Shown here one piece after another: positions 35,270-46,695 of a DNA stretch of 64,000 nt (positions are counted from its first letter, which is position 1; every line of letters begins with the position of its first letter). The stretch is from assembly GCA_002104905.1 (NCBI GenBank), contig MCFE01000133.1:1-64000 (forward strand). Reading direction: 5' to 3'. Below the pieces are notes generated by a model. That model was given only the letters and a program-made list of their open reading frames with translations. It made no database searches and was not told the origin of the DNA. The stretch is from Basidiobolus meristosporus CBS 931.73. Its lineage: Eukaryota > Basidiobolomycota > Basidiobolomycetes > Basidiobolales > Basidiobolaceae. The translations under genes were made by a program, and so were the position numbers.

Positions 35270-35903
35270 AGCTGCCGCCCAGTGCCGTTTCTACAGAGCA
35301 GTGTTAGACTAGGTAGTTCCCGTACCGGTGCAAAGACTTCCAAGTGCAATACTGGATATGCCCAAGAAGTTGCCATTTATACTGTATATAAGGTCATAGA
35401 GAGGCTGGCTGATGGATAGCCATATATTAGTATCTTGACCTAATCTATTCCTAGCTTTCAATAGTATGCTTTTTTCGTTTTCCTAATACATCCGATGAAT
35501 GGATGAGTGCGGGCCCGAAGCTCGCCCATATGGAACAACTCCATCACTTGGAGGGTAATCAATAAAGGAAGCCGTGTATTTTGAAGCAGTGTGCTGTGTG
35601 ATACTCCAGTGATCGAAGCGCTTTGTTTGCCTGGATTGAGTAACCTAATGATACTTTGGCTTATTTCCTAAATAATCCAATTCACTTTCCCATATAATGG
35701 CCAGTTGAGCCAATTTCCAACGGCAATTGAACGATTATCTGATGAATAATGAATGTTTGATCGTCATTATGTGGGAATGGAAAGCACATCGACAATGCTA
35801 ATTATGTATGTGCGAGGTAGGCGCGAGGTAGGTGCGAGGTAGGTGCGAGGTAGGTGCGAGCCTTGTATATAAACCGGTTGTACCGGCACAGCACCTATAG
35901 ACC
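35270..35903. other. Intergenic region with a short tandem array
   Basis: About 630 bp with no supported gene. An 11-bp tandem array ends about 40 bp upstream of the next ATG. Confidence 0.6.
35811..35861. repeat. 11-bp tandem repeat array, about 4.6 units
   Basis: Consecutive units of gtgcgaggtag, one with a C for T change, just upstream of the orphan gene starting at 35904. A TATA-like tgtatataaa follows directly, so the array sits where upstream activator sites would be. Confidence 0.85.
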
Positions 35904-36804
35904 ATGGCCAGATTATCCAGTTCCGAACATTCCAGTGTCCCGAGACCCAGGAGTCTACCCACCCTCCGTCTACCTGCCAAGATACGCGCAGCAAAGGAAG
36001 CCCATTCGACCGTTTGTACCATGTGCCACCAAGAGCTTGCTGGATCTACCACCACGAAATCACCCACCAAAGTTCAATTTCGTAAGAAGTTGAGCCAACT
36101 GAAACCAGATCTTGCGCGGAAGTTAGATACCCTGCTTGGTCACCACGCTGATGAACCACCCAATGCATCCCGCGGAGGTTTCCTATCAGGCCGCAATTCC
36201 GCTAAGCCGTCCAGGATCCGGGAAATCTCCGACAAGGTCCAGGCGAAGGTCCTGCGCAAAAAGCTGTCGAAGCACACGATCTCTGCTCCGATCCTAGTGA
36301 CTGCAAGCTCCACCATAGGCACAATACCAATTGAAAGTCCAGCCAGTGAGCTGGCGGCCTCCCAGCGACCGTTAGCCTCGGGAGCAAAAAAGGTCGCCCA
36401 ACTTCTGTCCATCGCTCCCAAAAAGCCATCCCCAGACTTACACAAGAGTGCATCCTTGTCCAGGATGACCTGCGAGCTGAAGAGTACCAAAGACAACGTA
36501 CGGGCACTGGGGATATCTTCCTTCAACGAGTTCTACAAGCCCCGCCACATAGTGAATACCCCATTCAGCACTGCCTATGAAATGGCCCAGGAAAGCTTGT
36601 CCTCCTTCTCTTCTGGCGAGCTCACCGACTGCTCGGATGCCTCCCCTGCCATGTGCCACTGTGAATTACAGAGTAAGTTGGTAGAGAGCTCAAGGTTTCA
36701 TATCAGTGTACTGATAATTCCGTTTCTTTCATGCAGATGACATATACGATCTCTATAAATATAAAGAGGACCAAGAGATCACTGACGAAATCGCCTCACA
36801 TTGA
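35904..36804 (+). CDS. Orphan basic Ser-rich protein with one CxxC pair
   Basis: Two exons (35904-36672, 36737-36804), 278 residues. The first exon is one long open frame; the intron (GTAAGT...TGCAG) restores a short acidic tail (YDLYKYKEDQEIT). The protein is basic and low in hydrophobic segments, with a CTMCHQ pair near residue 38, a Lys/Arg-rich region (KVQAKVLRKKLSKH) and a Ser/Cys-rich C-terminal part. No signal peptide or membrane segment is seen, and no family is recognised. Codon use and CpG content match the neighbouring genes. Confidence 0.65.
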
Positions 36805-36820
36805 TCCACCAGAGCATGTT

Positions 36821-36855
36821 GTTTCGCGCTGTTTCGCGCTGTTTCGCGCTGTTTC
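36821..36855. repeat. 10-bp tandem repeat, three perfect units
   Basis: gtttcgcgct three times followed by a partial unit, in the 3' flank of the orphan gene. The same word occurs once within RFC subunit intron 3, near 31597. Confidence 0.85.
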
Positions 36856-37085
36856 ATGTCCATAGCATCAAATGAGATTAGTATATCCGTACACCCATTG
36901 GCGCAGTATTCCTCCTGAACACCATCCACCCTCAATCATCCAATGCTTGTACTACATTAGGAATTCCGTTCAAACAAAGAAACCTTTCACCCCAATTCCC
37001 ATGTTAGGGCCCATTATGCTCTGAGTAGATCTCACAGAATCCCACTTAATGAAGAATTAGCCACCAGATAACTTTGTAATTAACC

Positions 37086-39720
37086 ATGGCGTCTTCACAA
37101 CGACTAGTGCCCATAAAATTCCCAAAAAGACCTGGCATTGGGACGGCTGGCCAGAAGATTCGTGTCCGTGCCAATTACTTCGATGTGATCTGCTTCCCTG
37201 GTGCCAACATACACCATTACGATGTCACCATTATCCCGGACGTCCCGGCCACATTGTGCCGCCAGATTTATCAACTGTTCGAGGATTTGAACAGCACCAC
37301 CTCGCTGGGTGGCATCAAACCGATCTACGACGGCAGAAAAAACATCTTCTCCCACAAACCCCTGCCTTTCGGTGACCATGCTTCCTTCACGGTACTGACA
37401 TGTCTCACTATTGTTTGTGCTTGACAGCAGCGAGCGAGCCAAAATAGATAAACTCATCACCCCTATTCGCTCCCTACAGGTAACCCTGCCCGAAGACTCC
37501 GGCAGCTCTTCAAAGAGAGAACCGCGGGAATTCACCATCAAACTCGTGAAGGTGGGTGTGGTTGTCATGGAGGAGTTAAACCATTTCCTCAGCGGAAAAA
37601 TCAGCCTAACTTCCAACTGCCAAACCGCAATCATGGCGTTGGATATTCTGATTCGTCACCGCCCCTCCATGCTCTACTCCTCCATCGGCAGCTCCTTCTT
37701 CACCAATACCGACTCTAGACCCTTGGGCAACGGGGTCGACGTTTGGCAAGGGTTCTACCAATCCGCTCGACCAACCCCGAGAAAAATGATGATCAACGTG
37801 GATGTCAGCTCGACCGCCTTTTACCACGCTGGCCCGCTGGTTCAGACCGTGGTGCAGATCCTTGGTTTCCGGGGAGTGGAGGATCTGAAGCGAGGTCTAA
37901 CCCCACGGGATCACGCCAAACTTGAAAAAGGCTTGAAGAATCTCGGGGTCATGGTTGTGCATCGTGGACAGGACAAGAGGAAGTACAAGATCCGAAGACT
38001 TTCGTTGAAGGGCGCGGATCAGGAGACATTCGGTTTAGGAGAGTCGGGGTCGGATGTGTCCACGGTAGCCTCGTATTTCCAGAAGAGGTACAACCTTCGC
38101 TTGGCTTACCCGTTCTTGCCGTGCATCGTGGTCAAGAAGAAGGAGATCATGTTCCCGATGGAGGTTTGCGAGGTGGTTCCGGGCCAAAAATACATCCGCA
38201 AACTGAACGAGAGGCAAACGCAGGAAATGATCAAGTTCACCTGTCAACCACCCCATATTCGAGCCAACAAGATCCACCAGGGGCTCAAGGTGTTGAACTA
38301 CCGTGACAACGAGTACCTCCAGCAGTTTGGAATGAAGATCGGCAACGAGATGGCTGTCATCGATGCTAGAATCTTGCCGGCCCCTACTGTCTGCTACAAC
38401 GAATCCTCGAAGGAGGCCAAATTCGTGCCTAGGGGCGGCGCCTGGAACCTTCGCGACAAAAAGGTGGCTGCCGGTGCTACCATTGCCTCGTGGTCGGTGG
38501 CGGTGTTCGGAGCTCAGCGAGATTTCCCCCTCAACGTGGTCCAGCACTTCATCAAGGAGCTGTCTATTACATGTGTGGACACCGGGATGATCATCTCCCA
38601 TCGCTCTCCACCGATCGGCTACTTCCCCTACCATGTACAAGGGAACAACATCGAGCAGGCGCTCAGCAATGCTTGGTACAAGGCGGGCGACACTACGAAG
38701 AAGAAGCCTCAGCTTATAATCTGCATCCTTCCCAACACTGGCGTCCAGCTCTATGGAGAAATCAAGCGGGTGAGTGACACTGTGTTGGGGGTTGCTACCC
38801 AGTGCGTTCAGGGGAAGCACGTCTTTAAGGCCAACAAGCAATATTGCGCAAATGTGTGTCTGAAGATCAACGCCAAGCTTGGTGGCATGAATTCCTATCT
38901 CCCACCCGAGCAAATTCCATTCATCTCCAACGCACCAACCATCGTCTTTGGAGCGGATGTCACTCACCCGGGACCTGGTGAGAACAACAAGCCATCGATC
39001 GCTGCCGTCGTTGCTTCCATGGATAACAAGGTCTCCAGATACGCATCTTGCATTCGCGCGCAAGCCAGCAGAACGGAGATCATTGCCGATCTTGCCGCGA
39101 TGGTACAAGAGCTTCTGGTGGCGTTCTACAAGAGTTGCAGACAGAAGCCAGCGCAGATCCTTTTCTACCGAGACGGCGTATCCGAGGGGCAATTCGGCCA
39201 GGTGCTCCATGCGGAAGTGAAGGCGGTACAAGCAGCCTGCCGCTTGCTGGAGAAAGACTACAATCCTAAGCTCACCTTTGTAATCGTCCAGAAGCGGCAT
39301 CATGCTCGTTTCTTCCCAATGGACAAGTCACAGGCCGACCGCTCGGGTAACTGCATCCCTGGCACCGTGGTGGACACCAACATCACCCATCCCTACGAAT
39401 TCGACTTTTACTTGCAGAGTCACGCGGGGATCCAAGGAACCTCCCGCTCCACCCACTACCATGTACTGTACGACGACAACAACTTCACCTCCAACTCGCT
39501 GCAAGAATTAACCTACCGTCTGTGCTATCTGTACGCGCGCTGCACTCGATCGGTCTCCGTCGTCCCGGCCGCGTACTACGCGGATCTGGTTTGTACCAGA
39601 GCCAGATTCCACGCTCGCGGTGGCGCCTACTCGGAGTCGGACCTCGAGAGCGAGGATGGTGAAGGGTTGAGCTACGCCGAGGTGAAGCCAGATCTACAGA
39701 ACGTGATGTATTTCATGTGA
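37086..39720 (+). CDS. Argonaute protein with complete slicer site
   Basis: Two exons (37086-37391, 37480-39720) joined by an 88-nt intron, 848 residues. An apparent open frame through part of the intron is misleading; splicing gives SFT joined to VTLPED, as in other Argonautes. Domains in order: N (about 20-175), L1/DUF1785 (VGRG-like region, GNGVDVWQGFYQS), PAZ (about 235-345), L2, MID (ICILP, KQYCANVCLKINAKLGG) and PIWI. Catalytic tetrad residues are all present: D595 (FGADVTHPG), E635 (RTEIIADLA), D667 (FYRDGVSEGQ) and H813 (ARFHAR). The protein binds small RNAs and should be able to cleave targets. It is the last but one gene before a large transposon block, a plausible target of RNAi silencing. 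Confidence 0.96.
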
Positions 39721-39967
39721 GTAGAAGACGAGTTGTAAAGAAGTGCCGAGGAAATGATTGATTTTACCAGTGACGTTTATTATTAACCACTACCGATATA
39801 TATATATATGTTCTATTCTATGTATTACTCAGTGTATTGCGTGGCAAGCTTATATGTGCATGAAAATCGCGAAGAATAAAATACGAGAAAACCACCTGGG
39901 GGAAGGGAGGACGGGGAGCTGGGAATGCTGAAGGGAGATACTGTACAACGGATGGCCTAGGCTGCTC
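39721..39967. other. Convergent 3' intergenic region
   Basis: 247 bp between the Argonaute stop and the stop of the next gene. It contains a TA-repeat (atatatatatatatg near 39798) and an AATAAA near 39876. Confidence 0.6.
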
Positions 39968-41120
39968 TCAAAGGTCCTCGAAATCGTCCAGCTGGACGTC
40001 AGGGATCTTCTCAATGTATACGTAGATGTCGATGTGCTCCACGCCGGGGATTGCCTCGGCGATGAAATCGTCGGGCACGTACTCGATCTGCTTGTCGATA
40101 TCTTTCATGACGAATCGCTTCCCTTCGGGTGGTGAGATGGGGATCGCGTATTTCAGCACGCTCTCGAACGTGGTTGTGGGGGAGATGGCGATCTTCTCCT
40201 TGTAGATCTTTTTCCGAGACCGGACGGTCACCGTCTTCAGAAGGATGCTAGGCCCGAGTGGGGCCTCCTCCACCTTCTCCCTCTCCCTCTCCCGTATGTA
40301 CGGTGGGTGCTCCTTTCGACTGCGCTTCGCGGCAAGGTGGGGTGGGTCGTCGGCGGGTCGGGGCGGGGTTTTCGTGGATTGAATTGGTGGGGAGTGGGTG
40401 GCCCTTAGGACGGTGTTCAATGGGGATATGGGTGAGGTGAAGGTGGTGGGCACTTGTGGCTGGTTGGGCGTGAGTTCGGTTTTAACTTCAGGCCGGGGTC
40501 TTTGTGGAGATTTGGGACTGATGGGGGAGCTTTCTGGAATATTTACATGTTCTTGCGGGGGCTTCTCATCCTCCGAGGTTCCCAACTTGGGGGAAAACGG
40601 TGCGGCTGCTCTGGAGCTCACTCCAGCTGGTTCTTGGGATGGGTTCTGACCGGATGTTTCGTTCCCCTTGTACACTAAAAAACGTGAGGAGTTCAGATGA
40701 CCGGCCTGCCAACAGTAAACACGACCACTTACTCTTCATCCAGCGCCAACAGGCAGAGTTGCATCCAGTACAGATCTTCACCTCTTTGTATCGTTCGCTC
40801 CACATCAACCTCGCCGAGCGGTTCGCGCGCAACCAAGTCAGAAAGGCTTCGTTGCTGGAGGAAACGCTCTTCCTCCGGAAATCCACCTTATACCCGATCT
40901 TCTTGATGTTCCACTGGATCTCTGTGGGCTCGCAGGTGCACAGCTCGCTGCCGTATTTTCCCGAGCAGGTCAGACAGGTCAAACAGATGACACAGATGTT
41001 GGGCCGCATGGGGAGCCGTTTCTGTATCATGTACTGGTCATTGTTCTCGAACTCTGGGAAACTCGGCTTGCTCTCGTCCTCCTCTTGTTTCGCTGGGTAC
41101 TTTCCTTCAATTACCGACAT
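39968..41120 (-). CDS. Orphan protein with a cysteine-cluster N-terminus and beta-grasp-like C-terminus
   Basis: Two exons (41120-40733, 40674-39968), 364 residues. The N-terminal 130 residues contain a dense cluster (ICVICLTCLTCSG, then LCTCE) and a later CTGCNSAC, which could bind zinc. Conserved-looking WLRANRSAR and WSERYKEVKIC lie between. The middle is a Pro/Ser-rich disordered linker (about 145-250) with several SP sites. The C-terminal 90 residues (LKTVTVRSRKKIYKEKI, FESVLKYAIPI, VEHIDIYVYIE) look like a compact folded domain, perhaps ubiquitin-like, but I cannot name it. No transmembrane segment or signal peptide is seen. The gene is convergent with Argonaute. Confidence 0.7.
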
Positions 41121-41280
41121 CGCTCATAAAGCGTGGACTTGGCTGGTGGGGGAGAGGGCAATTGGGTCAGAGGTCGAGGGTTAATAGAAGATGGGGAAAT
41201 TTCTTTTCTCTTGATTTGCTGCACTGGTGATGGATCTCTCACGTGATAAGTCCAATCTTCCCATTGATATGTTGTCTGAT

Positions 41281-41353
41281 GTCCGAGCTAGGGATTGAAC
41301 ATAGATCCTCCTCTACCTTGATTCGGTGCTCTGACTAGTGCGCTATCAGTCTA
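41281..41353 (-). other. tRNA-like segment or degraded tRNA
   Basis: On the minus strand a box-A-like TAGCGCACTAGTCAGAG and a box-B-like TGTTCAATCCC are spaced exactly as in a tRNA (about 45 nt), and the T-arm nearly pairs (CTATG with CCTAG). The acceptor stem does not pair and the anticodon arm is poor, so it is not a functional tRNA as read. It may be a tRNA pseudogene or SINE head at the edge of the transposon block. Confidence 0.3.
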
Positions 41354-41399
41354 GATGTGTTTGTGTATTTGTGCTACCATGCCATCTAACAAGAAAATG

Positions 41400-42440
41400 C
41401 TTTGAAAAGTAATCCGGAGTTGAAATCTAAACTGACAAAGTTCTGTGTGGGCAATTACAAACAAGCAGCAATTCATGTTAGTAATTCTTTTTGCCTGTGT
41501 AGAATACAGATTTTTCTTGGTTCACAGTCCCTATGAGAAATCTGGAAGTTGGAACACATTGGGCTTTTAGCTGGGGTGTTACTTCTTCAAATTGTTATTT
41601 GCAATTTTTGGTGAAAGTAATGAGCAGCTGACTTCCAAAACTTGGTATGAATGCTAGTAGGCCTAGTCCCCCCTGGAAAGGATGTCTGCTTGCCTGCTGT
41701 GAAGCTGGTACCTGATATACTGAGAGTTTTCACTTTTGGGAAAGCCAGAATTCAGCTGATATTGTGATGGTATTCTGCTGGCCTTTTCTTAATTTTGTTT
41801 CTTAGGGGGTGCAAATTGGTCAAAACTACAGCTCTTGTCTCATAATTCCCTCTCTCTGGCTTGTTTGGACTTTCCTTCCTTTTCCTTTACAATTGCCTCT
41901 CCCTTCAGCACTGCAAGGACCTTTGTTACAACTCTTCTTGTGTGTTCCTTGTATTATACTACATTTTGCCCATAGGAAATGCTGCAACAATGCTCCAGGC
42001 TCTGCCTGCTATCCCCTTACTGGACTCTTCAAGCTAGCTGTTAGTTCTTTGGCACTTGTTGAAATCTCTCAACCTGACTTGTGGCAGGCTCTTGAGAAGA
42101 CTACTATTTTTCTGCATTAGCACCCTTGTTTTATTACCTTCAATGGTTTGCTATTTTTGAGATATCCTTTTAGCATATCAGTGCTATCTCAAAATCTGTT
42201 TGCTTATTTGAGTACAGAATATGGTTGATTGAACAGGTATCATGCACTCTGCATGGCCATTAGCTCCTCATAGCTCCACAGTTTCTATTAAAAGTCTCAA
42301 ACTAGGGAATTATCTGATATTTACATAGTATTCAGTTGGTGTCTCTGCTCAAATTCTGGTTACAATACTTGGTGCAAGTAAAGAGTAGCTGGTTACCAGA
42401 TTTAGTTTGACTGCTGGCTGATTTAGTTACCATTATCAAT
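41400..42440. other. CpG-depleted gene-free DNA at the edge of the transposon block
   Basis: No supported coding region and almost no CpG. Short open frames such as 41809-42120 have no recognisable content. It is probably decayed transposon DNA, but no family is recognised. Confidence 0.5.
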
Positions 42441-44140
42441 CCTTTCAAATATCTCCTGTACCCCAAAGGGCTCACTTAACTTGAAATGCCCCATGTACAA
42501 CTTGGTTATTAGTAAAGGGATATTGTTGAAAAGCAAACACATTGCTCCCAGTGGAAAGCTTTAGCTCAAACATATTCCCTCTACCTTACGTATCATCAGT
42601 TTCTTACTGATTCCACATTCTAGCCAATTGCTTATAGCCTGGCAGCTTTTCTGCAATGGCATGCTGACTTCTGTACTTTCTCTGTGTGCAGAGATGATGG
42701 TTGTAGTACTGGCATATGAATAATGATAATGTGTGTGAGCTATGGGGTAAATCCCCTAGATCTTACACATTTAATAGCAGTACTTAGCATTGTGCCCAGG
42801 AAGGCTGGCTGTCTTGCTGATGGCTGGGGTATATCCAATGTATATGAAAATATGCAATATAAAATGATGCTCATTTACAATATCTGGCTGGAAAACATAC
42901 AATATTTATCCAGTAATGGATACAGGTGGCTATCCAGGTTGGATGCTAATTTAGGCCCAGATACCAGTGAGACTACCATCAGATTATTGATTAGATACTG
43001 TAAGATTGGCAACAGATTCAGGTTGATTGCAATTGGAGGCCAGCAGGCTTTGCAGTTAGAATACCTATTTGATGAGAATGTATCAAATGCCAAGGCAAAG
43101 GCATGGTGGTATATCCCTTTAAGTAGCCTTTGATTCTAAGTTGTTGGCAATTTTTGCCATCAAATATATCAGAAATGTTTGCACTTGGTTGATACCATGT
43201 GTGGTACTTTGTAGCTATACAATATATGTTGGACTGCATGAGTTTTGTGAGATGGAGTATTATTGGAATATATGCAGTGTGTGAACAATATGTTCCCCCT
43301 ATGGTGGTGGATTCCTCAAAAGTTGGATACCTTGCAATGGTGGCATTTTCTGATGTGAATGCCATGCAACTGTTAGCACATGCTAGTTTCCAAATGGTCT
43401 CTGGGTCAAATGTTGCCAGCCACATAATGGTTGTTGACTTGTACCATATACATGGTAAGTTGCATCCCAGTATAATTTTGGCAAGAAGTAGCAGTAAATC
43501 ATTAAAGCCCTCATTACTGATATTAGTGGAAACACTCCACTTCTCTAGCCCCAACATCACATCATTTACCAGTGGAAGGATTACTGGCCTCACTTGGCTC
43601 CATAATGTAAACTTGGCTTTTTTTTGCTTTGCATGCAGATGAATAACAACTTTGCACTCTCTGCAGCCAAGTATTAGTCTACTTGGTCTCTCCAGCACAC
43701 AATGGCATTGTATGGCACTCATGGCTCAATGTGTCACTATCCAATGTAACAAGTCTAACATCCTTAGTCTTAGACTGGAAATATACTCTAGGCAATGTAT
43801 TTCATATCTGTAGCACAGTCCTGACCTTGTGCCAACTATAAGGCACACTGTCAGCATGTTTTTTTTTGGATGTAGACCTGCTTGCTGCTCTGAATGCCCA
43901 AACAAGCTGTTGTACACCATGTTTCTGCTGTTGTTAGTATTGAGGTTTGCTTGGGCACTAGCCAACTTTGCTTCATTTTTTTGTGGCATACATATAGAAG
44001 TGCGTTAAACCAAATGGGAGATAGTGTTACATACACATGTGTATGTGGTGCCACAGCCTTATTTATAAAGCTTACTATGGTGGGTCATCATTAAATCTTA
44101 CATTCATGTAGGTGCAATGTCTCAAGCCCAAGATTGCCTA
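42441..44140 (-). mobile_element. Decayed Tnp2-type (CACTA/Plavaka-like) DNA transposon, copy 1
   Basis: Remains of a transposase read on the minus strand from about 44100 downwards. The longest open piece (43722-43018) contains RPSRLILGCRECKVVIHL, IAKYHTWYQ-type and SDIFDGKNCQQLR...KGYTTMPLPWHLIHSH segments. These are typical of the Tnp2 transposase family of CACTA-like elements in fungi. Stops and frame shifts are frequent. Similar sequence recurs at 44141-46415, 48660-50019, 56129-57000, 61500-62790 and 62800-64000. Terminal repeats were not located. Confidence 0.65.
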
Positions 44141-46415
44141 AAAATCACCTAAATATTGACAAAAGAGTGTTATAATAGCAATACATTGCTGAGTGTCAAG
44201 CTGTTTGCCCCATAGACAAGGCTTATTTGTTTCAGTGCTGTAAGTGAAGGGAAAAACAACCATGTGGCTATTGTAGCCAGCATCTCAGCCATGAAGTATG
44301 CAGGCAGCATATGAGTTATTACAAGGATCATAGCCACTGTATTGCCACATAAGTCATATCAGACCATCCATCAGTCACTGCTGTACCAGCAATATCTTGC
44401 TGGCCACTTGATACTTTCATAGCAGCACCTAGTTGTACTTGTCACTTTGTGCAAACTGATTCAGGTGAGTTTGTGATGCATTTAGGCTCACCTAAGCCTT
44501 CTGAATATGGCACACCAAGTGATAGCTCCAATGAAGAAGGCATACTGAAGGATTGTGAGCCTTTCTCTCCTCACAGATGTACCCTGCATGAGCCTGACAA
44601 GACCCCAATGTGCAAAGAGACAATACCTGTGGAAAAAATGCCAAGTATACTTTACAGAGCCAAGTGAGCCCAGTAATCCATCTACTGGTGAATGATGCAA
44701 TTTTGTGGCTAGAGAAGTGGAGTACTTCCAGCAATATCAGTAATGGAGGCTTTGAGAATTTACTGATACTTCTTGCCAAAATCATTCTGGCATGCAACTT
44801 ACCATGTACATGGTGAGAGTGGACTGCCATCTTGCAGCCAGCAGCATTGGACCCAGGGAACCATCTGGGTACCAGCATGTATTAGCAGTAGCATGGCATT
44901 CACATCAGAAAATGACATCATTGCAAGGTGTACAACTTGTCAGGAATCTACCATCATAGGCAGAAAACATTGTTGATACTCCAGATATATTCCAGTAATA
45001 CCACATCTAAAAGGCTTATGCATTCCAACCAGTATTGTGAAGCTATAAAGTACCTACTCAGTATCAATCAGGGACAATCATTGCTGATATACTTGATGGC
45101 AAAAACTACAAAGAACTAAGAAGCAAAGGCTACTTTGAAGGATGCGCAACCATGCTTTTGCCTAGGTACTTGATGGAATCTCACTGAGCAAGTACTCTAC
45201 CAGAAAATACTGCTGGCTGCCAATCTTACAGTTCTGGAGCAGAAATCTGTATGTAGTCTCACTGATATCTAGGCCTAAATCACCATCCAGCCTGGATAGC
45301 TACCTGTATCTATTGCTGGATAATTTTTGTATGCTATCCAGCTGAATACCAGTACCTGATCATCATGTCAAAGTGTGCACTGTTATTTGCATTGGAGATC
45401 CCCCAGCCTTGAGCAAGATAGCTGACTTTTCTAGGCACAATGGATGGAATTGTTGTAGAGTGTGTGAGACTCAGCAGATTTACTTCATAACTTACATGTA
45501 TTATTATTATCCAAACATCAATGCCAAGAACATCATCTTTGCACAGGGTCAATGTACAGAAGTAAGCATTTAATTGTAGCAAAGCTGGTAGCATTAAGCC
45601 ATCAGCCTGAATGTGGAATTAATGAAAAACCAGAGATACTAAAGATGGAGTCAATCTGTTGGAGTAAAAGCTTTCCCTTGGGAGCAATACCTTAGCCCTT
45701 CAACAATACCCTATACTAGTGACCAAGTTGTGACACAGGACATTTCAAACTGAGTGAGCCCCTGATATACTAGATAAATTTGAAAGAATTGACAAGATCT
45801 TACAGAATATCCAATACATAATGCATTTCTCAGAAGCTCTAATCAATACTCATACTCATATGAAACAATACTAATACAAGAACTGGATGAACTGGATATG
45901 TAGTTATTCAGATGGCTTTCTGAATAAGTTCATAACAAGAGTACACTTGAAGTGTTGTAAGTCATATGTTAACACTATAGGAACATTTATCCAGAAGTAG
46001 ATCACCAATGTCAACTTGATAGCATCTGCAGCTTTTGTGCAGGATTTTGAGACAGGATTTGAGCAGCTATACTACAAGCATAAAGCTAATAATGTAGATC
46101 TCTGCCACTGACTGCATCCATTCTCTACTCCATCCTGCTGGATGTGTAGAGAATATTGTACCTTACCTCACCTTTTAGGAGTTTCCTATGGAGCAAATGT
46201 GTGGGAAGATGGGAAGACAAGTTAAGTCAAGTTGCTAGTACTACCATATTTCAATCTCATCAGGAAAATGACCTTCAAGTCTGTCATGGAGGCAATGAGT
46301 TGGCACATGGAAGACAGCTAGGAAGAGTCAGGATATACTGAGCACAGATGTACACATGGAGACACCTATGCCTTTGTTGCCATGAAGTAAAGCTGCCACA
46401 ATGCATGGGTTATCA
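44141..46415 (+). mobile_element. Decayed Tnp2-type DNA transposon, copy 2, head-to-head with copy 1
   Basis: The same transposase as copy 1 but on the plus strand. Recognisable pieces: VSPVIHLLVNDAILWLEKW (about 44670), ADILDGKNYKELRSKGYFEG (about 45085), and GDPPALSKIADFSRHNGWN followed by CCRVCETQ (about 45390-45475), the conserved zinc-binding RxCETQ block of fungal Tnp2 transposases. Numerous stops make it inactive. Its 5' side abuts the 5' side of copy 1 near 44140. Confidence 0.7.
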
Positions 46416-46695
46416 GTTAAGTTATGCAAAGTTGGGTGGGACACAACAAACAACTAGTTTTTATTAAGATAATTTTACCACAGTATGCCTGGATTCTATT
46501 GGATTCAAGCCAATTTCTACGCAATTTGGAACTCATACAAACAAGAGCCAGAGTGTAAACATAAGGGGGACTAGAATCCAGTAAGGAGGAGAAGTATATA
46601 GGCTAAGCACCAAAAAGTATTTTGCAGATACTCAAAAGGTAATTATAGCAGAATTTGCAGCAACTAAGCATATGTTGGCAAGATGTATCCCTATG
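46416..46695 (+). repeat. Left arm of a large inverted repeat
   Basis: About 280 bp that match, in reverse complement, the segment 47176-47457 over several blocks: the stretches around actagaatccag, gagccagagtg and gcagatactc correspond. The reading frame around ADTQKVIIAEF parallels FADIHEVFMAK of the right arm. The two copies differ at many sites. Confidence 0.65.

Noticed and set aside
35811-36855. CRISPR-like short repeats
   Set aside because: The repeats are directly adjacent 10-11-bp units without spacers; this is a eukaryotic genome.
37411-37479. Argonaute open frame starting at 37411
   Set aside because: This stretch is intron. The protein is continuous only if 37392-37479 is removed, and the start is at 37086.
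38035-39303. 422-codon open frame on the minus strand
   Set aside because: It lies wholly opposite Argonaute exon 2. Its existence follows from codon bias of the real gene; it has no recognisable domain.
12466-41120. U12-type introns in the modelled genes
   Set aside because: All resolved introns have GT-AG or GC-AG U2-type donors. I found no donor ATATCCTT or GTATCCTT with a TCCTTAAC branch site in any gene of this window.
41809-42120. 103-codon open frame as a gene
   Set aside because: It is Leu/Ser-rich without motifs, lies in CpG-depleted repeat DNA, and has no splice-supported extension.
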